In this document: positions 1 to 7,696 of the stretch, in pieces
How the letters are laid out: every line of letters starts with the position of its first letter
Position numbering within the stretch: the stretch's first letter is position 1
NCBI GenBank assembly: GCA_934271195.1
Contig: CAKQRB010000025.1
Location: 1 to 47,649, forward strand
DNA length: 47,649 nucleotides
Source: an uncultured Alphaproteobacteria bacterium
GTDB lineage: Bacteria > Pseudomonadota > Alphaproteobacteria > RF32 > CAG-239
Reading direction: 5' to 3'
The notes under the pieces: generated by a model
The model's database searches: none
Seen by the model: only the letters and a program-made list of their open reading frames with translations
What the model was told of the DNA's origin: nothing
Position numbers and translations under genes: made by a program

Positions 1-67
1 AAAAACTCCTTTGCTTTTATTTAGACAATTGCCAGACCATCTCTAACATAATAGCAAAGGAGTTTTT
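1..67. terminator. 15-bp inverted repeat with a 37-base loop
   Basis: Bases 1-15 (AAAAACTCCTTTGCT) are the exact reverse complement of bases 53-67. The A-run on one side and T-run on the other are terminator-like in both directions, but the 37-base loop is long for a simple terminator. It may end a gene lying to the left of the window, or it may be one end of a small repeat. Confidence 0.45.
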
Positions 68-92
68 ACGTGCAAAGCTGTAAGCTCTTTGG

Positions 93-117
93 AACCACGC
101 GCCTAGCGCGTGGTTTT
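93..117 (+). terminator. GC-rich hairpin followed by TTTTC
   Basis: CCACGCG at 95-101 pairs with CGCGTGG at 107-113 around a 5-base loop, followed by TTTT. The tail GTGGTTTTCTGGATACAA (110-127) recurs exactly in inverted orientation at 26015-26032, where it leads into repeat copy 2, so this hairpin belongs to a shared module and is not only a terminator. Confidence 0.55.
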
Positions 118-128
118 CTGGATACAAT

Positions 129-158
129 AAAAAAGCGGGAGATTAATCCCGCTTTTTT
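129..158. terminator. Bidirectional rho-independent terminator
   Basis: AAAAAAGCGGGA (129-140) pairs perfectly with TCCCGCTTTTTT (147-158) over a 6-base loop. On the minus strand it lies directly after the stop codon of the gene at 160-420, so it most likely ends that transcript. It can also stop transcription coming from the left. Confidence 0.85.
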
Positions 159-159
159 C

Positions 160-420
160 TTATTGCCAAGGATAATCTTGGGCGTTGACAAGTTTTATTT
201 CAAACACCTTATCCAAAAAAGAAAACAGATAAACATATTCTTCCATTCTCACATGGCTGGTATTTCTTCTTAATTTTTCTATCCGACCTTCCATAAAATC
301 TATATGGTCCGCCAGTTCCGTACTTGTTAAGCCCTGCTCCGTCATTATCCGGTTTAATTCTTTATTACAATAACTCCGGAAGGTCTTATACCACTTTTTT
401 CTATATTTTCTTGATAACAT
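160..420 (-). CDS. Small HTH-like protein, unknown
   Basis: This 86-residue basic protein is probably a DNA-binding regulator. The middle part (residues about 24-55), with LTSTELADHIDFMEGRIEKL, resembles the two helices of an XRE/Cro-type helix-turn-helix, where a Q/E-L-A segment is followed by a recognition helix. The C-terminal part (MEEYVYLFSFLDKVFEIKLV) looks like the packing helices of such a domain. The gene starts eight bases after an AAGGAG ribosome site and is closed at once by the hairpin at 129-158, which supports a real gene. It stands alone, and no partner toxin or operon mate is visible. The HTH reading comes from sequence pattern only. Confidence 0.6.
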   Translation of the reverse strand: MLSRKYRKKWYKTFRSYCNKELNRIMTEQGLTSTELADHIDFMEGRIEKLRRNTSHVRMEEYVYLFSFLDKVFEIKLVNAQDYPWQ

Positions 421-445
421 TTCTTTTTAGCTCCTTGATTTTGTT

Positions 446-640
446 AAAACAAAACCACCTTAAAAACTAAGGTGGCGGAGCTGAAAAACTGTGCTAGACA
501 GTCACCTTGATTCGCCCGCAAAGCGGCTTATTTCCGGTACTCCGCCTCAAAGCGGATTAGCTAGCAAGATGTTTTTCAGACACCGCAGCCCGTCTCCGGA
601 CTGCGGCTATTATCATAAAGTATTGCAGAGATTTTGCAAG
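446..640 (+). repeat. Structured repeat, copy 1
   Basis: This is about 195 bases of non-coding DNA whose order of motifs is repeated at 26021-26212. It contains a first hairpin (CCACCTTA 455-462 with TAAGGTGG 468-475), a long-range helix (GGCGGAG 474-480 with CTCCGCC 540-546) enclosing two small hairpins, and a last hairpin (CCGCAG 583-588 with CTGCGG 601-606). The loops differ from copy 2 while the paired bases are mostly kept, which suggests structure is conserved as RNA or as a folding DNA element. It fills most of the 310-base gap before the Nudix gene. I cannot name the family. Confidence 0.75.
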
Positions 641-730
641 CAGAATTTGGTAATAAAAAGAGACATAAAAAACAGATAGACAAGATATAAAAAAACAATT
701 AAAATTTTGCTTTATAAAAAAGGAAAAAAA

Positions 731-1240
731 ATGACCGAGATTTTTGACGTTATTGATATTAATCGCAACAGCCTTCACAAAACAGTTCGTCGAGGGATTG
801 ACCCTCTCGGTGACAATGAATATAATTTGGCAGTTGATGTCATATTTGTTAATCATCAGAAAAAACTGTTTTTACAAAAACGAGCGGCTTGTAAAAAATC
901 GTATCCTAATTTTTGGGGACCGACAGGAGGAGCGGTTCAAACAGGAGAAAGTGCTCTTCAAGGCCTAATCAGAGAATGTGAAGAAGAAATCGGGATTATT
1001 CCCGAGTTACATAACACTCTTACAACATTTTGCAATATTTATCATCATACGATTATAGAAACCCGTCTTATTCTTCAGGAAATTAATCTGGCAGATTTAC
1101 GTTTTCAAGAGATTGAGGTTTGTACTGCTAACTGGTTAGATATTTTGGAAGTTGAAAAGCTGTTGGAGAATAATCAAATTCTTCCGTCAACCATTCCGGC
1201 TGTTCGACAAACTGTTGAATTTATTAAAACAAAGCTTTAA
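731..1240 (+). CDS. Nudix hydrolase, IPP-isomerase/YfcD-like
   Basis: This 169-residue Nudix hydrolase probably acts in the cytosol on a nucleoside-diphosphate-type or prenyl-diphosphate-type substrate. The Nudix box is complete: GGAVQTGESALQGLI followed by RECEEEIG, with the catalytic glutamates in place. The N-terminal part (EIFDVIDINRNSLHKTVRRG, then a strand ending FLQKRA) has the layout of the isopentenyl-diphosphate isomerase and YfcD branch. The ATG at 731 is chosen because AAGGA stands about eight bases before it; an earlier in-frame start at 707 lacks such a site. The 3' end overlaps the hpnE 3' end by 17 bases on the opposite strand. A role in isoprenoid supply next to the squalene genes is tempting but unproven; a housekeeping Nudix enzyme is equally possible. 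Confidence 0.8.
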   Translation: MTEIFDVIDINRNSLHKTVRRGIDPLGDNEYNLAVDVIFVNHQKKLFLQKRAACKKSYPNFWGPTGGAVQTGESALQGLIRECEEEIGIIPELHNTLTTFCNIYHHTIIETRLILQEINLADLRFQEIEVCTANWLDILEVEKLLENNQILPSTIPAVRQTVEFIKTKL

Positions 1241-2294
1241 CCGCGCGGCGGGCGGAGAGAACCGCACCATTCAGGCAGCAGGGATAATTTTTCAATGTCC
1301 AGTCTCCGGCCAACATCATATTGGCATATTTGGTTCGGCAATTTCGCGGGCGTTTGGCATTATTTTTTTTATCTTGAGCAATCGTAGCAAATTTATAATC
1401 CCTGACCCGATAAGCCGGCAGGAAAAACGGTGTCTGGTTGCGCAAAGCATTGATTCCCAGCCATATCCAGCGGGCAAACTCTTCTTTATTGCCGATTTTG
1501 CCCTGAAAATTGCTGATTGTAACCGCCAGTGTGTTTTTGTTCACAAAAGCCCAGTCGGCCTGTGTATTTATCAGTCCCAACACGCCTTTTTCCCCCGGCA
1601 GCCACAAGCGTGTGCTTACATGGTAAAAAACGTTGACAATGCGGTTATACTCAAAAACTTCGCCGCCGAATATCTTATGATAAGCCCGAGAATCCAGCGC
1701 CGAAATAACTTTTTCATCTGAACCAACCGTAATTTCTCCCTGATTAAAAACCAGTTTTTCAATCCTGTCTTTTCCCTCCGCCCGTTTCAGCCGCCAGCCG
1801 GTTTTCAGCTCGTCAATAAACGGCAGAAAAGAATCCACCAAATCCGGCGTCAGATTGTTACCGGAATAAAATAAACGGGTTTGGAGCGGCGTATACGGGA
1901 ACAAAGCCGCCGCAACCGTCCACAAGCTGTGCCGGTCAATTTTTTCCGCCGCGGTATTAAATATGGAAAGCAAAATATGGCGAACAAAACGCAGCGGATT
2001 ATAACTTAACTTTAGTTCGGAAAAATCATAAAAAGGGATCCGAAAAACATTTTCCCGCCCGCGATAAAAGCGCAAAATTTCTCGATTAGCGCCGAGAATA
2101 CCGTGCGTAGCGTTATCCAGTTCCCCGTCCCATTCTTTGTCATATCTGCTGAAAGCCCGACCGCCGACATGCGACGTTGCTTCATAAATAATTGTTTTGA
2201 TTTGCGGGGATTTTTGTTTGAGATAATAAGCGCAGGCCAGTCCGGAAATGCCGCCGCCAAGGATATGAACTTTTTGTAGCGCACCACGTCTCAT
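1224..2294 (-). CDS. hpnE: Squalene-forming FAD-dependent desaturase HpnE
   Basis: HpnE is the amine-oxidase/phytoene-desaturase-type flavoprotein that performs the last, reductive step from hydroxysqualene to squalene in the HpnCDE pathway. The N-terminus carries the dinucleotide-binding motif GGGISGLACAYYL (about residues 13-25) followed by an acidic strand end and GGRAFSRY. The C-terminus holds the flavin-contacting LAGDWTLKNYP and a closing helix (GAVLSARRAVKAL), so both ends are present. At 356 residues it is shorter than the roughly 400-450 I expect for this family, with the shortening in the first half of the substrate domain. It begins in a 4-base ATGA overlap with hpnD and is last in the operon. 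No hopene cyclase is in the window. Confidence 0.85.
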   Translation of the reverse strand: MRRGALQKVHILGGGISGLACAYYLKQKSPQIKTIIYEATSHVGGRAFSRYDKEWDGELDNATHGILGANREILRFYRGRENVFRIPFYDFSELKLSYNPLRFVRHILLSIFNTAAEKIDRHSLWTVAAALFPYTPLQTRLFYSGNNLTPDLVDSFLPFIDELKTGWRLKRAEGKDRIEKLVFNQGEITVGSDEKVISALDSRAYHKIFGGEVFEYNRIVNVFYHVSTRLWLPGEKGVLGLINTQADWAFVNKNTLAVTISNFQGKIGNKEEFARWIWLGINALRNQTPFFLPAYRVRDYKFATIAQDKKNNAKRPRNCRTKYANMMLAGDWTLKNYPCCLNGAVLSARRAVKALF

Positions 2295-3124
2295 TTTTTG
2301 AAATAAGCCCGCAAAGCCAGTGACAGTTTTTTGAACTTGCCGAGCGACGGCTTTGGAGATATGACTTCCCAGCCGCGGTTTTCCATCATATCAAAATAGC
2401 GACGGTAGATATTTTCTATCATGCGGACATGACGGCTGATTTTTTTATCCAACTGCGGAATCAGCTTGTCGGCTTTGGCATAATTGTCTTTGGCCTGACG
2501 CGCCAGCTCCTCGCGGGCAACCACCAGATTTTTATCCACCACGACACTCATCGGGTCAGTCACCGTTATCTGCGCCTTTTCCAGATATTCTCTGGGGATA
2601 TACAAGCGATTGTTGAGGGCATCTTCCTTGACATCGCGCAAGATATTGGTAATTTGCAGCGCGTTGCCCAGAGAGGTGGCAAGATCATTGATAACCTGTT
2701 CATCCTTGCAGCCGAGAATCCGCAAGGTCAGACTTCCCGGAACACCGGCAACACCGCGGCAGTAGCGGTAAAACTTGTTCAAATCCGGCGCCTGAACCGG
2801 ATTGGGAACATCCATGCCGATACTGTCAATCAGATGCAAAAATTCTTCTTTCGGCAGCTTAAAGCGCATACAATTTTTATAAATTTTGCGGCCAATTTCG
2901 GTGGTCGGGATTTTCTTGTCAAAGATATTGTCCATTTCTTCGCGCCAGGCTTGCAGCAAATCTATCTTCTCGGACATTGAGTCATCGCCGTCGACAATAT
3001 CGTCAATATGGCGGCAGAAAGCATAAATCGTATACATGGCGTTGCGCTGTGCCGCCGGCAGAAACCTCATGCTCCAAAAAAAAGAGGTACCTGACTTTTT
3101 TACAATCTGTTTAATGTTGTTCAT
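2291..3124 (-). CDS. hpnD: Presqualene diphosphate synthase HpnD
   Basis: HpnD condenses two farnesyl diphosphates to presqualene diphosphate. The 277-residue protein shows both aspartate-rich Mg-diphosphate sites of the trans-isoprenyl-diphosphate (squalene/phytoene) synthase fold: HIDDIVDGDD near residue 39 and LRDVKEDALNNRLYIP near residue 165, together with the family segment YRYCRGVAGVPG. Length matches the family. The start overlaps the hpnC stop (ATGA), as does its own stop with hpnE, which implies translational coupling of consecutive enzymes. It is distinguished from HpnC by its order in the operon and by the better-kept second motif. Phytoene synthase is the alternative, but the hpnC and hpnE neighbours argue for squalene. 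Confidence 0.9.
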   Translation of the reverse strand: MNNIKQIVKKSGTSFFWSMRFLPAAQRNAMYTIYAFCRHIDDIVDGDDSMSEKIDLLQAWREEMDNIFDKKIPTTEIGRKIYKNCMRFKLPKEEFLHLIDSIGMDVPNPVQAPDLNKFYRYCRGVAGVPGSLTLRILGCKDEQVINDLATSLGNALQITNILRDVKEDALNNRLYIPREYLEKAQITVTDPMSVVVDKNLVVAREELARQAKDNYAKADKLIPQLDKKISRHVRMIENIYRRYFDMMENRGWEVISPKPSLGKFKKLSLALRAYFKK

Positions 3125-3978
3125 ATAGCAGTCCTTGATATTTTTGTTTTGGTAAACAAGGCGCGAAAAACACCGCTGATTACCGCACGCATCCAGTCTA
3201 TTTTAGACAGTTTGACGTTTTTTTGCAAGACATCCTTCTTGTTTAGCTTTTTTAGCATGATATTGGTTAAGGAAAGAATAACGCAAATTTGCATTCTCAG
3301 CCGCAAGCTGCGGGTAATGGCCGGCAACAGCGCCGCGTCTTTGAGCATTTTTTCCAGACGCGCGATGATTTCGGCGATCAGCTTTTTTAACTCCGGAGAA
3401 GACTTGTCCTGCCGCAGGTCATCTGCTGAAACCCCATATTTTTCCATCAGTTCAGACGGCAGATATATGCGATTTTGCACGAGCAAATCATATTTTATAT
3501 CCTGAATATGGTTGACAATCTGCAAAACCGCGCACAAAACGCCGGAAGGCATGTAAGTCGAAAGATTTTCATCATGAACAGCCAGCATAAAACGCCCGAC
3601 CGGCGCCGCCGAATAGCGGCAGTATTCCAAAAGCTGCTCCCAGGTTTCATAAACATGGCCGCGACTGTCTTGACGAAAAGCCGTCAGCAAATCCGTAAAC
3701 AATGATGTATCCAGCAGTTCTTCACAAAAAGTCCGGCGCAGGGCAGACAAAAACAAAAAGTCATCCGGCACTTTTTTCTGATAACCGAGAAAAATGTCTT
3801 CCGCCTCGCTGAGTTGGGCAAGTTTCTGGCGGACAGACAAATCCGGCGCGTCGGCAATATCATCGCAGTAGCGGGCGGCACGGTAATAGGCATTGACTAA
3901 CGGACGGAGCGAGGATTTTATCAATAATCCGGCAACAGGAAAGTTCTCGTCTTTTTGCTGTTTTGAACGTTTTTTCAT
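3121..3978 (-). CDS. hpnC: Hydroxysqualene synthase HpnC
   Basis: HpnC converts presqualene diphosphate to hydroxysqualene. It shares the squalene/phytoene synthase fold with HpnD: the first acidic motif is ARYCDDIADAPD (near residue 42) and the second is NHIQDIKYDLLVQNRIYLP (near residue 165). The 285-residue length is usual. The ATG at 3978 is preferred because GGAGG stands seven bases upstream and the ATG overlaps the trmFO stop as ATGA; an in-frame start at 3996 has no such site. The protein opens with a very basic stretch (MKKRSKQQK) that may touch the inner face of the membrane. It is the second gene of trmFO-hpnC-hpnD-hpnE. Confidence 0.88.
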   Translation of the reverse strand: MKKRSKQQKDENFPVAGLLIKSSLRPLVNAYYRAARYCDDIADAPDLSVRQKLAQLSEAEDIFLGYQKKVPDDFLFLSALRRTFCEELLDTSLFTDLLTAFRQDSRGHVYETWEQLLEYCRYSAAPVGRFMLAVHDENLSTYMPSGVLCAVLQIVNHIQDIKYDLLVQNRIYLPSELMEKYGVSADDLRQDKSSPELKKLIAEIIARLEKMLKDAALLPAITRSLRLRMQICVILSLTNIMLKKLNKKDVLQKNVKLSKIDWMRAVISGVFRALFTKTKISRTAI

Positions 3979-5327
3979 TTTATGACCTCCAGCCATGGAA
4001 TGATATCTGCCAGCGCCCGCTGCGTATAGGCTTTTTTGCGGTCCAGTCCTTTGAGCTTGCGGAATTTGCCGTTCGCCGTCGTCTCGCCGGAGATGGTCGG
4101 AAAAATTCCGAAGTTAATGTTCATCGGCTGATAATCCTCCGTATTGATATCATCAATCAAATGAGCCAGCATGGCGCCAAAAGCCGTGGTCCGCGGCGGC
4201 AAAACGGGCTTTTTATCCTGCAACCGGCAGGCTGCAAAGTAACCGGCTAGATAGCCGGTACAGGCGTTTTCAATATAGCCTTCACTGCCGGTAATCTGTC
4301 CGGCAAAGCGGATATGCGGCAGAGTTTTGAGGCACAAAAAGTTGTCCAGAAGTTCCGGACTTTTGATAAATGTATTTTTATGGATGCCGCCCAAGCGGGC
4401 AAATTCGGCATTTTCCAAGCCGGGAATCGTCCTAAAAATCCGCTGCTGTTCCCCATATTTGAGCTTGGTTTGAAAACCGACCATGTTGCGCAGCGTGTCT
4501 TCTTTGTTATCCTGCCGCAGCTGAACAACGGCATAGGGTTTGGACACCGTGTTCGGATTGGTCAGGCCGACGGGCTTCATCGGGCCGTACAGCAACGTGT
4601 CTTCACCGCGTGCCGCCATGACCTCAATCGGCAGACAACCCTCGAAAAACGACACTTTTTCCCAATCATGAAAGCTCACCTGTTCAGCGTTTTTCAAGTC
4701 TTCGACAAAGCGGTAATACTGCTCTTTGTCCAGCGGGCAGTTGATGTAGTCAAACTTGTCGCCCTTATCATAGCGTGACTGATACCAGGCTTTGGAAAAG
4801 TCTATGCTTTCTTTATAAATGACCGGCGCAATGGCATCATAAAAAGACAGTGAGCCGTTGCCGATGTGCTTTAAGATATCCGCGATCAGGGAATCGCTCG
4901 TCAACGGTCCGGAAGCAATAATGACCTCGCCCCAGTCCGCCGGCGGCAGAGCCGTAACTTCTTCATGCACAAATTCTATCAGCTGATGAGATTTTAACTT
5001 TTCTGTCACGAGTACCGAAAATGCATCGCGATCAACAGCCAGAGCTCCGCCGGCCGGAACTTTTGAGGCATCGGCACATTGCATAATCAAAGAGCCGGCC
5101 AGACGCATTTCCTGATGCATCAGCCCGACGGCGTTATGTTCGCAATCGTCTGAGCGCAGCGAATTGGAGCAGACAAGTTCGGCGCAGCCGGGGTTTTTGT
5201 GCGCCGGAGAAAATTTTTGCGGCTTCATCTCATGGAGAATCACTTTTATCCCGCGTGAGGCCAGCTGCCAGGCGGCTTCTGAACCGGCAAGTCCGGCGCC
5301 AACGATATGTACAATGTTTTTTTTCAT
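3975..5327 (-). CDS. trmFO: Folate/FAD tRNA U54 methyltransferase TrmFO
   Basis: TrmFO makes ribothymidine at position 54 of tRNA using methylene-tetrahydrofolate and FAD. It replaces the SAM-dependent TrmA in many Gram-positives and Alphaproteobacteria. The sequence opens with an FAD-binding motif (VGAGLAGSEAAWQLA) and carries the family signature CAELVCSNSLRSDD near residue 50. The late segment ITGSEGYIENACTGYLAG is shared with the MnmG/TrmFO group. The length of 450 residues is typical. The ATG at 5327 follows AAGGAAACGAGG; an in-frame start 33 bases upstream is less supported. It heads the squalene operon and is translationally coupled to hpnC, a pairing with no evident metabolic reason. 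Confidence 0.93.
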   Translation of the reverse strand: MKKNIVHIVGAGLAGSEAAWQLASRGIKVILHEMKPQKFSPAHKNPGCAELVCSNSLRSDDCEHNAVGLMHQEMRLAGSLIMQCADASKVPAGGALAVDRDAFSVLVTEKLKSHQLIEFVHEEVTALPPADWGEVIIASGPLTSDSLIADILKHIGNGSLSFYDAIAPVIYKESIDFSKAWYQSRYDKGDKFDYINCPLDKEQYYRFVEDLKNAEQVSFHDWEKVSFFEGCLPIEVMAARGEDTLLYGPMKPVGLTNPNTVSKPYAVVQLRQDNKEDTLRNMVGFQTKLKYGEQQRIFRTIPGLENAEFARLGGIHKNTFIKSPELLDNFLCLKTLPHIRFAGQITGSEGYIENACTGYLAGYFAACRLQDKKPVLPPRTTAFGAMLAHLIDDINTEDYQPMNINFGIFPTISGETTANGKFRKLKGLDRKKAYTQRALADIIPWLEVIK

Positions 5328-5351
5328 CCTCGTTTCCTTGTAAGTCTGGTT

Positions 5352-5380
5352 AAAATACACTCATTTATTCACAAAATCAA
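5352..5380 (-). promoter_or_regulatory. Putative promoter of trmFO-hpnCDE
   Basis: On the minus strand TTGATT (5380-5375) and TATTTT (5357-5352) are 17 bases apart, ending 24 bases before the trmFO start. This is a reasonable sigma-70 match, read by eye. Confidence 0.45.
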
Positions 5381-5473
5381 ATAGATTTCTTAATAAATGT
5401 TGCTTATAAATTGATAACGGCTAAAAAAGGGTATAAAGTCTGGTTAGTTAAAGATATTCGGGAACAAGGTTAT

Positions 5474-6688
5474 ATGAAACATTTGGCACTTATATTTGCG
5501 TTTACAGGGCTGCTGGCAGCAGAAGCCCGTGCCGACGTATCTTTTGACCCGATGATGTTCTCCAGCGAAAAAGAGGCCGAAGCCGCCGCTTTTCAGATTA
5601 AGCCGCCGTCAAAAGACGATGTCAAGGGCGATGCCCTGCAGCAAATTAAAGCCCGCCGTCGGCAGACACAGCCTTTGCTGACGCCTGTTCAGGCCGTTCA
5701 GCCGCAGCCCAAGTTAATGGACGAATCAGACCTTGATTTTCCCGAAGATGATGACGAGATTCAGGAGGACGGCGCCATTGCCCCTAGAATCCAACTACCG
5801 CAGGACAAACCGGCAGCGCTTTCCAAAATAAAAGCGCCGGCGCCGCAAAGCGAACTTCAGACTCCGCCGAACACATCACAAGGGCTGGTAGACTCCATTG
5901 CCGACAAAGATGCGGCAAAAAAAATTGATTTAACGCCGAGCCTGCCGCAAAATGTGGAAAAAACATGGATCGGCAAGATTACCGAAAAAGCCGCGAAAGA
6001 ACTTTCTACTTCGGCCGAAAAGAAAAATGACAGCGATGCAAGCCTGAAAGAGCTGATGCAAACTTCTGCCAAAACCCAGAACAAGCGTTCAAACGCTTCT
6101 GTTTTTGATATTTCCGGCGTTATGCTCAGAATGTCAAAGGAACAGGTGGAGCGGATTATGCAGAATCGCGGTTTTCAGAAAGTTCATGAAAAATTTGAAA
6201 TTCCAAACTTTATTCGCTGGCGCAATGAAGAAAAATGCCGCAACAGCGGTGTGGTCGGGTATGAGCGGCTGGCAAACTGCGTGGCCGAGACTGCCAAAAA
6301 AGACGGGCACAGGTATACCGATACGCTAAAGTTCAGCAAATTTGACACCAAAGTACATATCAGTGTGCATTTTACCAGCAACTTTACCCGCAACAAAGTT
6401 TATAAAATTACTTATAAAAGTATGTCGCAGACCATTACCGGCAACAGCCCGAAGGCCATTTATCTCCGCAACATAAAAATTTATGACTTTTGGAAAAAGG
6501 TCAATCAAAAATACGGCACGCCCGACAACAAAGATGAAGTTATTTGGGGAATGGGCGGGACAAAACCTTATCTGCAGGCCTCTTCCGGTTATATGCTGTT
6601 GGAAGACCCGATGCTGCGAGAACTGGACTTTACCAGAATGTCCCGCGAAGACCAGCGTTATATGAACACGGACTTGTACAATTTTTAA
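5474..6688 (+). CDS. Exported protein of unknown function
   Basis: I do not recognise this 404-residue protein. The first 21 residues (MKHLALIFAFTGLLAAEARA) form a clear signal peptide with cleavage after ARA, so it is periplasmic. Residues about 25-195 are low-complexity, rich in Pro, Gln, Ala, Lys and Asp, with an acidic cluster (DLDFPEDDDEIQED), and look disordered. Residues about 205-404 form a probable folded domain containing the pair C-x18-C (EEKCRNSG ... RLANC) and many aromatic residues. The ATG at 5474 follows AAGG; an upstream in-frame codon at 5411 would disrupt the signal peptide. Only 12 bases separate it from the ChpT-like gene, so it probably shares an operon with signalling genes. 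It might be a periplasmic input component, which is inference. Confidence 0.75.
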   Translation: MKHLALIFAFTGLLAAEARADVSFDPMMFSSEKEAEAAAFQIKPPSKDDVKGDALQQIKARRRQTQPLLTPVQAVQPQPKLMDESDLDFPEDDDEIQEDGAIAPRIQLPQDKPAALSKIKAPAPQSELQTPPNTSQGLVDSIADKDAAKKIDLTPSLPQNVEKTWIGKITEKAAKELSTSAEKKNDSDASLKELMQTSAKTQNKRSNASVFDISGVMLRMSKEQVERIMQNRGFQKVHEKFEIPNFIRWRNEEKCRNSGVVGYERLANCVAETAKKDGHRYTDTLKFSKFDTKVHISVHFTSNFTRNKVYKITYKSMSQTITGNSPKAIYLRNIKIYDFWKKVNQKYGTPDNKDEVIWGMGGTKPYLQASSGYMLLEDPMLRELDFTRMSREDQRYMNTDLYNF

Positions 6689-6700
6689 CCAGGGGAAGAT

Positions 6701-7315
6701 ATGAACAACGATTTTAACGATACATTGATTGCCGAACTTATCTGTACAAGAATCAGCCATGACCTGATCGGAAACATCGGGGCGGTGGCTAATGCCGTGG
6801 AACTGCTGGAAGAAGGTGATATGGATTTTCTTGATGATATCAAGTCTATCTTAAAAGTCAGTTCATCCGTTCTTTCGGCGAGGCAAAAGTTTTTTCGCAT
6901 GGCTTTCGGACTGGAAAACGCTAATTTGGAAAATATGCCGCTGGTCAGAAAAACAACAGAGGAATATCTGGCAACGCTCGGCAACCGGAATTTTCCGATA
7001 GAATTGCAGATGGCAATTCAGAATCCCAAATTTTCCCGTCCGGCAATGGTCGGCACCATGATTCTGGCCGATACGATTATCAAAGGCGGCTGGATTAAGG
7101 TAGAAGAAAGAAACGGAAAATTATATATCGGTTTTTACAGCGAGGTCGAACCGTCAAAAGAAAAAACGGCGGCACTGAAAAACATCTGCGAGGGAAAAGA
7201 CTGCGAAATTTCCGCCCAGTTTGCGCCGGTGTTTTACTTAAAGAAAATTTTAAACTTTGCCGGTTATAATTTAGCGTTTATTGAAGACGGTGTGTTAGGT
7301 TTGGTTATGGGTTAA
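6701..7315 (+). CDS. ChpT-like histidine phosphotransferase
   Basis: The 204-residue protein matches the ChpT layout: an N-terminal two-helix dimerisation hairpin with the phospho-accepting histidine (CTRISHDLIGNIGAVANAVELL, His20), followed by a degenerate GHKL-like domain. In Caulobacter ChpT passes phosphate from CckA to CtrA and CpdR. Here the C-terminal domain lacks recognisable N- and G-box ATP-binding motifs, as expected for a transferase that is not a kinase. It lies between an exported protein and a stand-alone receiver, so the receiver at 7326 is an obvious candidate partner. Whether this is the cell-cycle ChpT or a chemotaxis-linked paralogue cannot be told from the window. Confidence 0.8.
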   Translation: MNNDFNDTLIAELICTRISHDLIGNIGAVANAVELLEEGDMDFLDDIKSILKVSSSVLSARQKFFRMAFGLENANLENMPLVRKTTEEYLATLGNRNFPIELQMAIQNPKFSRPAMVGTMILADTIIKGGWIKVEERNGKLYIGFYSEVEPSKEKTAALKNICEGKDCEISAQFAPVFYLKKILNFAGYNLAFIEDGVLGLVMG

Positions 7316-7325
7316 AGGTGGTATC

Positions 7326-7694
7326 GTGAAGTGTATTATTGCTGACGATTCAAAAATTATCCGGATGGTATTGTCCAAGATTTTTTCTAATCTCGGACTG
7401 AGCGTTTTGGAAGCCGAAGACGGTGAAGACGTATTGGAGCTCTACCAAAAAGAAGAGCCGGCTCTGATTATCATGGACTGGCGGCTGCCGATTATCGACG
7501 GGATTGACGTATTATACAAGATCCGCGGAGAATATAAAATCCGCCAGCCTAGAATTATTTTCTGTTCGTCAATCACCGATGAAGGCAAAATCCGCGAAGC
7601 TTTGGACGGCGGCGCCGATGACTATCTGATGAAGCCGTTTGACGAGGAGATTATTGTCAGCAAACTCAAAATTCTGGGAATGATTAAGGAATAA
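7326..7694 (+). CDS. Single-domain response regulator (CheY-like)
   Basis: The 122-residue receiver domain has no output domain. The acidic pocket is ADDS (Asp7, Asp8), the phospho-acceptor is Asp51 in LIIMDWRLP, the switch Thr/Ser lies in IIFCSSITDE, and the conserved lysine is in YLMKPFD. It begins with GTG, five bases after AAGGTGG, and ends two bases before cheR. The trio ChpT-like, receiver and CheR suggests phosphate flow onto this protein, which then binds a target (flagellar switch, kinase or methyltransferase). No cheA, cheW or receptor gene is present nearby, so its upstream kinase is elsewhere. Confidence 0.88.
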   Translation: MKCIIADDSKIIRMVLSKIFSNLGLSVLEAEDGEDVLELYQKEEPALIIMDWRLPIIDGIDVLYKIRGEYKIRQPRIIFCSSITDEGKIREALDGGADDYLMKPFDEEIIVSKLKILGMIKE

Positions 7695-7696
7695 AC

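Noticed and set aside
557..856. Minus-strand frame opposite repeat copy 1 and the Nudix start
   Set aside because: It covers non-coding structured DNA and the antisense of a well-supported gene.
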